From assembly GCA_003249645.1 (NCBI GenBank), contig QKIH01000044.1, forward strand, positions 38,051 through 102,050: DNA of 64,000 nt, in the 5' to 3' direction. A model generated the notes under the pieces. The model was not told the origin of the DNA. It searched no databases and was given only the letters and a program-made list of their open reading frames with translations. The translations under genes and the position numbers were made by a program. Of the stretch, positions 1 to 8,909 are shown piece after piece (position 1 is the stretch's first letter; the number at the start of each line of letters is the position of its first letter). The DNA is from Desulfobulbaceae bacterium. GTDB taxonomy: Bacteria; Desulfobacterota; Desulfobulbia; Desulfobulbales; Desulfocapsaceae.

Positions 1-596
1 CGCTTGCCGATGCTTTAAAGAAAGAACACGACACATTATTTAAAGAAACTGAATCATTGGCCGGCAGGATAGAACACATAAAAGAGATTGTTGCAATGCA
101 GCAGAACTACGGCAGGGTTTCCGGCATCATAGAATCAATTGACCCTCATCAATTGATGGAAGACGCCCTGATGCTCAATTCCGGCGCTCTTGTTCGCCAT
201 AATATTGTCGTCTTAAAAGAATATGCAGATGTTCAGTCTATTCAGGTTGATAAACATAAAGTTTTGCAGATACTGCTTAACCTCATCAATAACGCCAAAT
301 ATGCCTGCTCAGAAGCAGACATTTCTGGTAAAAAAATCCGCCTGAAAATTTACCAGATAGACGGGGAAGTCTATTTCGAAGTCATTGATAATGGTATCGG
401 CATTTCTGAAGAAAATCTCACCAATATCTTTCGCCACGGTTTCACCACTCGCCGTTCCGGCCATGGGTTTGGTCTTCACAGCGGAGCACTGGCTGCACGC
501 GAACTGAATGGAGTACTGTTTGCACAAAGTGAGGGCCGAGGAAAAGGTGCAACATTTACTTTAAAACTTCCATTGAACACACCAAGTCAGAAGTAA
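1..596 (+). CDS. Sensor histidine kinase, C-terminal part (5' end outside window)
   Basis: The frame is open from the left edge (first full codon at 3), so this is the 3' end of a longer gene. What is visible is a helical dimerisation tail followed by a HATPase_c domain: an N-box (LLNLINNAKYA), a G1 box (DNGIGI) and a G2 region (GHGFGLHSGALAA). It would transfer ATP phosphate to a histidine lying before the window. It closely resembles the C terminus of the next gene, including the GRV and GHGFGLHSGALAA stretches, so the two are tandem paralogues. The stop codon overlaps the next start by one base (TAATG), indicating translational coupling. The sensory domains cannot be seen. Confidence 0.93.
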   Translation, partial: LADALKKEHDTLFKETESLAGRIEHIKEIVAMQQNYGRVSGIIESIDPHQLMEDALMLNSGALVRHNIVVLKEYADVQSIQVDKHKVLQILLNLINNAKYACSEADISGKKIRLKIYQIDGEVYFEVIDNGIGISEENLTNIFRHGFTTRRSGHGFGLHSGALAARELNGVLFAQSEGRGKGATFTLKLPLNTPSQK

Positions 597-3500
597 TGCC
601 AAAATCAAGACGTAATAAGCAGAAAATTCTTTCAGCTCCTAAAAACAGGGAATCGCCTCCTCTGTTGATAGACAGGAATTCTCTGCTCTGGCAGCTCATT
701 GAGTCGTCCACTGATGGTTTGGGCATTTTAGACCATGATTTCAAACTGATTTTATGTAATCACTCTTTCGCCAGCTCTCTTGGTTATTCGGTTGAGGATT
801 TAACAGGAAAACATGCCTGGTATTGGGATGCAAAATATAGTTCGAAAGAAGCATTCATTTCGGATGTCTCGATTAACAACAGTCTTCCCAGCAAATTCGA
901 AACACAGCATCGTCGAAAAGATGCAACTATTATAGATGTTGAAATCACCCTTACCACTACGAACGTAGAGGGCAGCGGCGTCTACATGTTCGTAAGCAAA
1001 GACATCACCGAGCAGAAACAGGAAAAGCGCAACCTTCTGCAAACCAGATTCGCCATGGAAAACGCCAAAGACAGCTGCTCCTGGTTTGATGCACAGGGCA
1101 ACATTGTCTACGCGAATCATTCTGCTTGCAGAGTTCTTGGCTTTTCTAAAAAACAAATGCTCTCTAAAACCATATTTGATATAGACCCCAACTATACCCG
1201 CGCGGGATATACAAAACTGGTTAATAAACTGAAAAAACAGGGATCATGTCTTTTTGAGAGCACTCACATTACCAGCGACGGCAGAATTTTCCCGGTTGAG
1301 ATCAGTGCAAATTATTTTAAGGATAGCAGCAACTTCTACATCTGTGTCTTTGACAGGGATATAACAACACGCAAAATTGCCGAAGAGGCGCTGCAAGAAC
1401 ACAGTAAAATTCTAGAAGAGAATGTATCAAAACGAACAAGTGAACTTTTAGAGGAAATTAAAAGAAGACAGCTGTCAGAGAAAGCATTGCAGAAAAGCGA
1501 GGCAACCTTTAAAGCTCTTTCTGAAAACTCATTGGATGTCATAATGCGTTTTGACAGAAAGTATAAACTGCTCTATGTCAATCCGGCAGTGCAGTCTATC
1601 ACCAGTTACACGCCTGATGATCTTATCAATAATTCATTTTCCGATCTCGAAAAGGCCAAACCAATTGCACCATATCTCAACAGTGCATTGGAAAAGGTTT
1701 TTACCAGCGGGAAACTGCACCAGATCGAGTTTATGCTGCCGAACGGGATATGGATCGAAAGTCTGCTCTCTCCGGAGTTTAATCGCAAGGGAGATGTATC
1801 CGCAGTTGTTTCAACTTCGAGAAATATAACCATACACAAACAGACCCTGGCCAAACTTAATATCTACAACCAGCTGCAGCAGCTGCTCACAGATCTGGCA
1901 CTGACATTTATCAATCTCCCGCTGCATGAAACCACCAGCGCTGTGAAAAAAGCACTTGCCGAGATAGCCTCATTTGTCAGCGCCGATCACGCGTTTATCG
2001 TCCATTACGACTATAACAGAAGAACATGTACAAATACCTACTCATTCAGGAGAAAAGGTTTCAAGTCAAAGAGTGCGCTCCCCTACTCCAGCTTTATCGA
2101 CAGCATCAACAGCAAGAAAGGGCAAAAAATTCTACATATCCCCGATAGTTGCATGTTGCCGGAAAACCACAAGTTCAAAAATTTTATGCTTCAAAGCGGC
2201 ATGACAAGCTTGATTATTGTTCCCATGTTAATCGGCTCTGAAGTTACAGGTTGTGTCGGATTTGAAACATACGGTCATGGTCATAACTATTCGGAACAGG
2301 AACAACAGCTGCTTTCAATTTTCACCCAGCTTCTAGTCAATATTGACAAACGGAATGAAACCGAAAGCGCCTTGAAGGAGCAGCATTCATTTCAGGAAAT
2401 CATTGCCTCCATCGCAGTCAGATTTGTGACAGTAACTGAAAGCAATCTCAGTGAACTTATAGCCAACACACTGCTGCAGATTGACAGATTCTTCAACTTT
2501 GACCGTTCTTCATTCATATTTGATGGTTTTTCCCGGATCAAAACAATAAATAGCATTGACGTAGTTGATCACCAAGTGCAGGGCGGCACTTTAAAATGCC
2601 CAATGATTCACCCCGTTATCAGGGATAATTTCCTCGAAAAGGATAATATTTTCAGGCAACAGACTATTTTTCATTTCCCTGTCACTGAAAAGATTCAAAG
2701 TAAAAATAAAGCATGGATGCCTTACTTTGCTGAAAATAGCATCAAATCAGCACTCTATCTATCCTGTAAAACCGATCAGAAAGTTTATGGCATTCTGGGT
2801 TTTGAGATGAAAAAAGACTATTCCCAATGGTCCCAGGCTCAAATAAACGGACTGGTTATCGTCGCCCAGATATTGGGATATACTCTCGCCAACCTTGAAG
2901 CAAGAAAGGCATTGCTGGCCGCAAAGGTAAATCTCGAATCCAGAGTTGATGCAAGAACACATGAACTTATTAAACAGATAAAAGCCCGCGAGAAAACGAT
3001 GGAGGATCTAGCTAAAGCCCAGTCAAGTCTGCTTGAAGCTTCACGTTCCGCAGGGATGGCTGAGGTCGCAACCAACGTCCTGCACAACGTCGGCAATGTT
3101 TTAAACAGTATTAATGTGTCATGCAACATGCTCTCCGGCACCCTGAAACAATCAAGATTATCAAATCTGAGCAAAATTACTGAAATGCTTCATGCTGCTA
3201 ACGGGGGTTACACACATTTTCTGACCCTTGATGAAAAAGGAAAGCATATCCCTGAATATCTTGTTTCTCTTGCTCCGCAATTAGAAAAAGAACAGCAGAC
3301 GCTGCTGGATGAAGTGCGGCTTTTAAGCGATAAAATCGACCACATAAAAAAAATTGTTAATATGCAGCAGGGGTTCGGCAGGGTTCATGGCATATTCGAG
3401 AACCTTTTCCCTGAAAAGCTTTTTGAAGATGCCTTGTCACTTTCAACCTCTTTACTGCATAAACACAATGTAACAGTAGATAAAGTTTTTCATGATGTTC

Positions 3501-3859
3501 CTGAAATAAGTTCAGACAAACATAAGATCATGCAAATTCTGTTAAACATGATCACCAATGCATGCAATGCATTTGAAAAATATGACAGCAACAGAGACAA
3601 TGTTATTACACTTGGTCTTTCCCTCGCCGACAATAATGCTATACAATTTCTTGTAAAAGATAACGGGACAGGTATTCTGAAAGAAGATATCAATAAAATT
3701 TTTCTCTATGGCTTTACGACAAGACAGAAAGGTCACGGATTCGGTCTGCACAGTGGTGCACTTGCCGCAAGTCAGCTGGGTGGAACGTTAAGAGCATCAA
3801 GTGAAGGTTCAGGATGCGGAGCAACATTTATCCTGGAATTGCCATTACAAAAAAAATGA
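596..3859 (+). CDS. Multi-PAS/GAF sensor histidine kinase
   Basis: A 1087-residue kinase with no signal peptide or clear membrane segment, so probably cytoplasmic. Order: PAS about 30-140, PAS 150-265, coiled coil 265-300, PAS 300-415, GAF about 445-590, GAF about 600-765, coiled coil 770-820, an unusual H-box with His830 (VLHNVGNVLNS), and HATPase_c with an N-box near 984, DNGTGI and a GHGFGLHSGALAA G2 region. The H-box (HNVGNVLNS) differs from the common HE[LF]RTPL form but recurs in delta-proteobacterial kinases as I know them. There is no receiver domain. The start overlaps the previous stop by one base, and the next gene begins 9 bases on, so the three genes form a signalling operon. The ligand is unknown; PAS and GAF could sense redox state, gases or small molecules. 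Confidence 0.94.
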   Translation: MPKSRRNKQKILSAPKNRESPPLLIDRNSLLWQLIESSTDGLGILDHDFKLILCNHSFASSLGYSVEDLTGKHAWYWDAKYSSKEAFISDVSINNSLPSKFETQHRRKDATIIDVEITLTTTNVEGSGVYMFVSKDITEQKQEKRNLLQTRFAMENAKDSCSWFDAQGNIVYANHSACRVLGFSKKQMLSKTIFDIDPNYTRAGYTKLVNKLKKQGSCLFESTHITSDGRIFPVEISANYFKDSSNFYICVFDRDITTRKIAEEALQEHSKILEENVSKRTSELLEEIKRRQLSEKALQKSEATFKALSENSLDVIMRFDRKYKLLYVNPAVQSITSYTPDDLINNSFSDLEKAKPIAPYLNSALEKVFTSGKLHQIEFMLPNGIWIESLLSPEFNRKGDVSAVVSTSRNITIHKQTLAKLNIYNQLQQLLTDLALTFINLPLHETTSAVKKALAEIASFVSADHAFIVHYDYNRRTCTNTYSFRRKGFKSKSALPYSSFIDSINSKKGQKILHIPDSCMLPENHKFKNFMLQSGMTSLIIVPMLIGSEVTGCVGFETYGHGHNYSEQEQQLLSIFTQLLVNIDKRNETESALKEQHSFQEIIASIAVRFVTVTESNLSELIANTLLQIDRFFNFDRSSFIFDGFSRIKTINSIDVVDHQVQGGTLKCPMIHPVIRDNFLEKDNIFRQQTIFHFPVTEKIQSKNKAWMPYFAENSIKSALYLSCKTDQKVYGILGFEMKKDYSQWSQAQINGLVIVAQILGYTLANLEARKALLAAKVNLESRVDARTHELIKQIKAREKTMEDLAKAQSSLLEASRSAGMAEVATNVLHNVGNVLNSINVSCNMLSGTLKQSRLSNLSKITEMLHAANGGYTHFLTLDEKGKHIPEYLVSLAPQLEKEQQTLLDEVRLLSDKIDHIKKIVNMQQGFGRVHGIFENLFPEKLFEDALSLSTSLLHKHNVTVDKVFHDVPEISSDKHKIMQILLNMITNACNAFEKYDSNRDNVITLGLSLADNNAIQFLVKDNGTGILKEDINKIFLYGFTTRQKGHGFGLHSGALAASQLGGTLRASSEGSGCGATFILELPLQKK

Positions 3860-3868
3860 GAATGTGTA

Positions 3869-5725
3869 ATGAAATCCGACCATAAGGCCAGCAATAACAG
3901 GATCATTATTATTGACGACAACGTCGCTATTCATGATGATTTTAAAAAAATACTTGTTAAAGAGGGTGATGACAATCGTGATCTGGAAGATTTGGAATCC
4001 CTTCTATTCGGTTCCGCCATACCTGGTAATACTGGAATTCAGTTTGAGATAGATTGTGCTCTCCAGGGAAAAGAAGGCTGGGAAATGGTTAAGAACGCCA
4101 GGGAAAACGAAAAGCCGTATGCCCTGGCCTTTGTTGATGGACGCATGCCTCCTGGCTGGGATGGAATTGAAACAATCAAGCATCTCTGGGAGATTTCTCC
4201 AGAGCTGCAGATAGTGCTGTGTACCGCATACGCTGATTATTCTTGGAAAGAGATTCAAGATGTTCTCGGTAAAAGCGACAGCCTTCTTATCCTGAAAAAA
4301 CCTTTTGATAATGTTGAAGTCCTTCAGCTTACTCACGCTTTAACACGAAAATGGGAATTGAATCAGGAAATCCAGGGAAGACTCCATCATCTTGCCTATT
4401 ATGATAACCTGACCGGCCTTCCCAACCGCGCTCTTTTTGTCGACAGACTCACCCTTGCTCTAGAGGCCGCCCAGCGTGACAAGTATAAGGGCGCGCTTCT
4501 TTTTATTGATCTGGACAACTTTAAACGAATAAACGACACACTGGGGCACAGTGTTGGCGATGAACTGCTGAGAATCATGGCGCAGCGGATTCTTCTTTCC
4601 CTTCGCAATACAGATAAGGTGTCACGCCCTATAATCCCTGAAACGGCCGCAAGACTCGGCGGAGACGAGTTCACCATTGTCATACCTGAACTCTACGGCA
4701 ATGAACGTGCAGCAGTTGTAGCAAGACGCATAGAAAAACAGCTCGCAGAACCGGTGCATCTCGGCAATCATGAATTTATCATCACCTCCAGCATCGGCAT
4801 TGCCATTTTCCCTGATGACGGCAACGATGTGGAATCCCTTCTGAAAAATGCTGATCTTGCCATGTATTTTTCTAAAAACAGCGGCCAAGGACGTTTCAAT
4901 TATTACCGGGAATCGATGAACGAAGCAGCTCTTCGGCGTCTCACCATTGAAAACCATCTGAGAATTGCCATTGAACACAAAGAGCTTGAATTGTACTACC
5001 AGCCTCAGGTCAATATCACAAATAACAAAATCACCGGCTTTGAAGCGCTACTGAGATGGCATAATGAAGATCTTGGAACGCTTTCTCCACTTGAATTCAT
5101 TCCGGTTGCGGAAGAAAGCGGTCTCATTCTCTCTCTTGGCGACTGGGTGATACGCACGGCATGCAAACAGGCCAAAGCCTGGTTTGATAAAGGATATCAT
5201 TTTGAGCGGATCGCGGTAAATGTCTCAGTACGACAATTCACCCACCCTGATTTTGCTGAAAAAGTACTCGCCATAGTAGAGGAATTCGATCTGACGCCAA
5301 ATACGCTTGAAATTGAAATAACTGAAAGTCTTCTGATGCAGGATTTTGAAAAACTGGTGAAAAATCTCGAAAATTTGAGAAAGCATGGAATTCAGATTTC
5401 CGTCGACGACTTTGGTACCGGCTATTCGAGTCTCAGCCGCCTCAAGGAAATACCAATTGACAGCTTGAAAATAGACAGGACATTTATTGTCGGAATTGAA
5501 AAAGACGGTAGAGATCTTTCAATTATTGAAGCAATCATAGCCATGGCCAAAGGGATGCATCTGCGCGTCATCGCTGAAGGGGTTGAAACCAGCAAACAGC
5601 TGAATTATCTCCTTAATAAACAATGTTATGAGGCACAGGGATATCTCTACAGCAGGCCCGAGCCAGCAGAACAAATTGAACAGTTTCTTCAACAGGGGGC
5701 GTTTTTAAAACCGGCCCTAAACTAG
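3869..5725 (+). CDS. Response regulator with GGDEF and EAL domains
   Basis: A 618-residue protein. The receiver domain (about 10-160) has the acidic pair D16/D17, a phosphoacceptor at D90 (FVDGRMPPGWDG) and K144 (KKPFD). GGDEF domain: NLTGLP at about 180 and an intact GGDEF at 264-268. EAL domain: EALLRW from 392, then EITES, DDFGTGYSS, KIDR and AEGVET, all intact. Both c-di-GMP synthesis and hydrolysis are therefore possible; phosphorylation by the upstream kinases probably selects the output. An RNTD motif at 246-249 resembles the inhibitory RxxD site, but about nine extra residues (PIIPETAAR region) separate it from GGDEF. It lies 9 bases after the kinase gene in the same operon. Confidence 0.95.
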   Translation: MKSDHKASNNRIIIIDDNVAIHDDFKKILVKEGDDNRDLEDLESLLFGSAIPGNTGIQFEIDCALQGKEGWEMVKNARENEKPYALAFVDGRMPPGWDGIETIKHLWEISPELQIVLCTAYADYSWKEIQDVLGKSDSLLILKKPFDNVEVLQLTHALTRKWELNQEIQGRLHHLAYYDNLTGLPNRALFVDRLTLALEAAQRDKYKGALLFIDLDNFKRINDTLGHSVGDELLRIMAQRILLSLRNTDKVSRPIIPETAARLGGDEFTIVIPELYGNERAAVVARRIEKQLAEPVHLGNHEFIITSSIGIAIFPDDGNDVESLLKNADLAMYFSKNSGQGRFNYYRESMNEAALRRLTIENHLRIAIEHKELELYYQPQVNITNNKITGFEALLRWHNEDLGTLSPLEFIPVAEESGLILSLGDWVIRTACKQAKAWFDKGYHFERIAVNVSVRQFTHPDFAEKVLAIVEEFDLTPNTLEIEITESLLMQDFEKLVKNLENLRKHGIQISVDDFGTGYSSLSRLKEIPIDSLKIDRTFIVGIEKDGRDLSIIEAIIAMAKGMHLRVIAEGVETSKQLNYLLNKQCYEAQGYLYSRPEPAEQIEQFLQQGAFLKPALN

Positions 5726-5878
5726 GTGGTTGTGAATCGGTTGTTTTTAGCAAATGCATTTATTTTAAAACACCAGGAGTCCTGTTTATTCTTGCTATTA
5801 TTGATGAATTGTTTACTTATTTGTCTTTATAATTCACATATACAATTTTCAATTTAAAAGAAAACCTAACATCTTTTT

Positions 5879-7117
5879 ATGAACCAGAATACACGCGTCG
5901 TTATTACCGGGGTTGGGCTTGCCGCTCCCAATGCAGACAATCTTCATGATTTCAGAGATAAAGCTATCAGAGGAATAAACGAAACCACCGAAATTGAATT
6001 ACGCTATTTCGGCAAGGCACCTGCCGGTATCTGCACCTTCCCTGAGACCAAATACCGTAAGAAAAAAGATAATAAACGCGGTACCAGAGCCGGTTGTCTT
6101 GGCGTTTACTGTACCTACGAGGCACTCAACGATGCCGGGCTTGATATTGATTACTATGATCGTTCGAAGATCGGCGTCTATATTGGCCTTACGGAGCATG
6201 GCACAGTCGAAACTGAAAATGAAGTGTACAACATAAAACAGTATGACTATGACACGAAGTACTGGACACACCATCACAACCCGAGAACAGTGCTGAACAA
6301 TCCGGCTGGCGAAATTACCATGAGCCTTGGGATAACCGGCCCGCATTACTCAATCGGCGCCGCATGCGCCGCTGGTAATGCATCTCTGATACAGGGTGTT
6401 CAGATGCTGCGCCTCGGTGAAGTGGATATGGCCATTGCCGGCGGCATCTCGGAATGTGTCGGCTCCTTTGGTATTTTTGCCTCGTTTAAAGCACAGAATG
6501 CCCTGGGCTATGATGAAGACCCTCGGCTTGCCTGCAAACCCTTTGACATGAGCCGTAACGGCATAATCATTTCTGAAGGCGCATGCGTATACACTCTTGA
6601 AACCCTGGATAAAGCTCTTGAACGCGGGGCAAAAATTTACGGCGAGATTGTCGGCTATGCCATGAATTCCGACGCCAAAGATTTTGTTCTGCCGTTCTGG
6701 GAAAGACAGGCTGAGTGTATGGAGCTTGCCCTTCAACGAGCAGGACTTAAAGCGGAAGACATTGACCTGGTAAACACCCACGCCACCGGCACCAAATCAG
6801 GTGATATTGAAGAGTGCAAAGCTGTAAAACGAGTCTTCGGTAATTCTTCTTCTACTTATATCAACAATACCAAATCAATCATTGGTCATGCCATGGGTGC
6901 TGCCGGAGTTCTTGAACTTGCTGCCAACCTCGGCAGTTTCGATGATGGAATCATCCACCCAACCATCAATATTACTGAACTCGACCCTGAATGTGCCTTG
7001 AATAATCTTGTTATTAACACAGCAAAACAAGTTGACGCGGTTGATACAATATTGAACAACTCTTTCGGCATGGTTGGTATAAACTCCACCCTTGTGGTAA
7101 AAAAATACAAGGGATAA
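5879..7117 (+). CDS. FabF-like beta-ketoacyl-ACP synthase
   Basis: A 412-residue condensing enzyme of the KAS I/II type. The triad is visible: Cys163 (GAACAAG), His301 (NTHATGTKSGD) and His337 (IIGHAMGAAG), so it should catalyse decarboxylative Claisen condensation of malonyl-ACP with an acyl primer. Its divergent sequence and its company (own ACP, two CrtI-like oxidases, FabG, FabZ) argue against it being housekeeping FabF. It is not OleA, which is KAS III/thiolase-like and lacks the two-His pattern. No strong Shine-Dalgarno sequence precedes the ATG; a TATAAT at 5828-5833 may be a -10 element. A 128-base gap without a clear terminator separates it from the ACP gene. Confidence 0.9.
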   Translation: MNQNTRVVITGVGLAAPNADNLHDFRDKAIRGINETTEIELRYFGKAPAGICTFPETKYRKKKDNKRGTRAGCLGVYCTYEALNDAGLDIDYYDRSKIGVYIGLTEHGTVETENEVYNIKQYDYDTKYWTHHHNPRTVLNNPAGEITMSLGITGPHYSIGAACAAGNASLIQGVQMLRLGEVDMAIAGGISECVGSFGIFASFKAQNALGYDEDPRLACKPFDMSRNGIIISEGACVYTLETLDKALERGAKIYGEIVGYAMNSDAKDFVLPFWERQAECMELALQRAGLKAEDIDLVNTHATGTKSGDIEECKAVKRVFGNSSSTYINNTKSIIGHAMGAAGVLELAANLGSFDDGIIHPTINITELDPECALNNLVINTAKQVDAVDTILNNSFGMVGINSTLVVKKYKG

Positions 7118-7245
7118 TGAAATTTTCTTTTATTCTAAAAAAAACATAAAAAAGATTGATCATCTGTGTTATAGACACATTTTGTTAAAATCTAGGATAC
7201 GATTATTCGCTTTTAAATATAGTACAGAACCTTCTGGAGATACGA

Positions 7246-7497
7246 ATGACACGTGACGAAATTAAAGACCTGGTACTTGAAATCATTGAAGATATTGATG
7301 AGGACGCTGATTTTGATGCGCTTGATCCTGCTGAACCGCTGCGTGATCAGCTAGACCTTGATTCCATGGATTTTCTCGATATTGTCATGGAGCTTCGTAA
7401 ACGTCATCAGTTACAAATTCCCGAAGAAGATTATCCTCAACTTGCAACCCTCAACAGCTGTGTGGACTATCTTGAGCCGCTTCTCAAAGACGCCTGA
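7246..7497 (+). CDS. Acyl carrier protein of the specialised FAS cluster
   Basis: An 83-residue acidic protein with the carrier signature DLDSMDF, in which Ser would carry 4'-phosphopantetheine. The usual DSL is DSM here, a common variant. It is probably the dedicated carrier on which the flanking ketosynthase, FabG, FabZ and CrtI-like enzymes build or modify a chain. The start is supported by GGAG six bases before the ATG. The following oxidoreductase begins 4 bases after the stop, so they are co-transcribed. Confidence 0.92.
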   Translation: MTRDEIKDLVLEIIEDIDEDADFDALDPAEPLRDQLDLDSMDFLDIVMELRKRHQLQIPEEDYPQLATLNSCVDYLEPLLKDA

Positions 7498-7501
7498 TTG
7501 A

Positions 7502-8887
7502 GTGAAGTATCCTTTTCTGATTATCGGCAGCGGCTTATCTGGTTTAGCCGCTGCTATCCGTATATCCAACTATTGCCCTGACGTACTGCTGCTTGATCAA
7601 CACAGCAGAATTGGCGGCCTGAATTCATACTACTACCGCAACAACCGTCTGCTTGAAACCGGCCTTCATGCAATAACCAACTACGCACCGAAAAAGCAAA
7701 AACATGCACCGATCAACAAGCTGTTCCGACAACTGAAAATCAAGCGTGATGAATTTTCTTTTAAAGAACAGATTGGCAGCCAGATTCACTTCGGTTCTGA
7801 TCAGATCCTGAATTTCAACAATGATGTAAACCTGCTGATCTCAGAGGTAGAACGACTATTCCCGGATTGTCACGATGATTTTTGCTCCTTATTAAAGAAA
7901 ATCGAAGTCCATAATCCGTTTCAAAATACAACAGGCTTGTCTGCAAGAAAGTATCTCGAAGAAATGATCAGCGATAAACGGCTGATTGAAATGCTGCTAT
8001 GCCCTCTTTGCTATTATGGTTCAAGTGTTGAAAATGATATGGAACTCAACCAGTTTGTCATCATGTTCCGTTCGATATTTCTTGAAGGCATGTTCAGGCC
8101 AGAAGGTACAATTAGAGATTTCCTTCAGGTTCTAAAGCAACGCTTTGTTGATCAGGGCGGTACACTGAGGCTGAAAAGCAAAGTCAGCAGGATTCTTGTA
8201 AAAAACAATACCGCCTATGGCGTTGAGCTTGATTCCGGTGAAATAATTGAAGCCGACAATATACTGTCCACGGCCGGATATGAAGAAACTTTAGCCCTGA
8301 CGGGCCGGGATCTTAAAACCAGGATCGGCAAACGGCTTGCATTCATCGAGTCTATTTTTTTAGTCGACGATTCGATAAAAAACAACCTCACCACCTCAAA
8401 AACGATTATTTTCTATAATTCCGGAGAATTATTTAATTATCAGCAATCCGCCGAGATTGTCGATTACCGGAGCGGTGTTATCTGTTTTCCCCAGAATTTC
8501 CAAGATATTGGCATTTCAGATCCTTTGGAAATCCGGTTAACACACCTAGCCAACTATGATCTTTGGCAGAAACTTTCTTCTACCCCGGAAGAATATCGGC
8601 GTGTTAAACTTCAATGCAGTGCCCGGTCCGCCGAAACTGCAGAGAAAATAATTGGAATTTTTTCTGACAATATTGTATATCAAGACACTTTTACGCCTGT
8701 CACAATTCAGCGTTACACTCTGAAACATGAAGGCGCTATTTACGGGAGTCCTAGAAAAATAGCAGACGGAGACATTGGTTTTACCAACCTCTTCCTAGCT
8801 GGAACCGACCAGGGGTTTCTAGGAATAATCGGATCAATGTTAAGCGGTGTATCCATCGCCAACCAGCATTTTTTGACCAAAATCTAA
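7502..8887 (+). CDS. CrtI/phytoene-desaturase-like FAD oxidoreductase (first copy)
   Basis: A 461-residue flavoprotein starting at GTG 4 bases after the ACP stop. The N terminus has a Rossmann FAD fold (IIGSGLSGLAAA, then an acidic strand end LLDQHSRIGGL), and the C terminus has the second FAD-contact segment (LFLAGTDQGFLGIIGSMLSG). This is the architecture of phytoene desaturases and related carotenoid or retinol oxidoreductases. No phytoene synthase or other carotenoid gene is near, so an acyl-ACP or polyene substrate is more likely. It is distantly similar to the following gene, from which it may derive by old duplication. Function is inferred from family and neighbours. Confidence 0.88.
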   Translation: MKYPFLIIGSGLSGLAAAIRISNYCPDVLLLDQHSRIGGLNSYYYRNNRLLETGLHAITNYAPKKQKHAPINKLFRQLKIKRDEFSFKEQIGSQIHFGSDQILNFNNDVNLLISEVERLFPDCHDDFCSLLKKIEVHNPFQNTTGLSARKYLEEMISDKRLIEMLLCPLCYYGSSVENDMELNQFVIMFRSIFLEGMFRPEGTIRDFLQVLKQRFVDQGGTLRLKSKVSRILVKNNTAYGVELDSGEIIEADNILSTAGYEETLALTGRDLKTRIGKRLAFIESIFLVDDSIKNNLTTSKTIIFYNSGELFNYQQSAEIVDYRSGVICFPQNFQDIGISDPLEIRLTHLANYDLWQKLSSTPEEYRRVKLQCSARSAETAEKIIGIFSDNIVYQDTFTPVTIQRYTLKHEGAIYGSPRKIADGDIGFTNLFLAGTDQGFLGIIGSMLSGVSIANQHFLTKI

Positions 8888-8909
8888 ACTTTTACACCTG
8901 CCTTTTCTT

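Noticed and set aside
5879..7117. Ketosynthase as OleA for the oleBCD pathway
   Set aside because: Its Cys-His-His triad with HATGT and IGHAMG motifs marks a FabF-type enzyme; OleA belongs to the KAS III/thiolase type.
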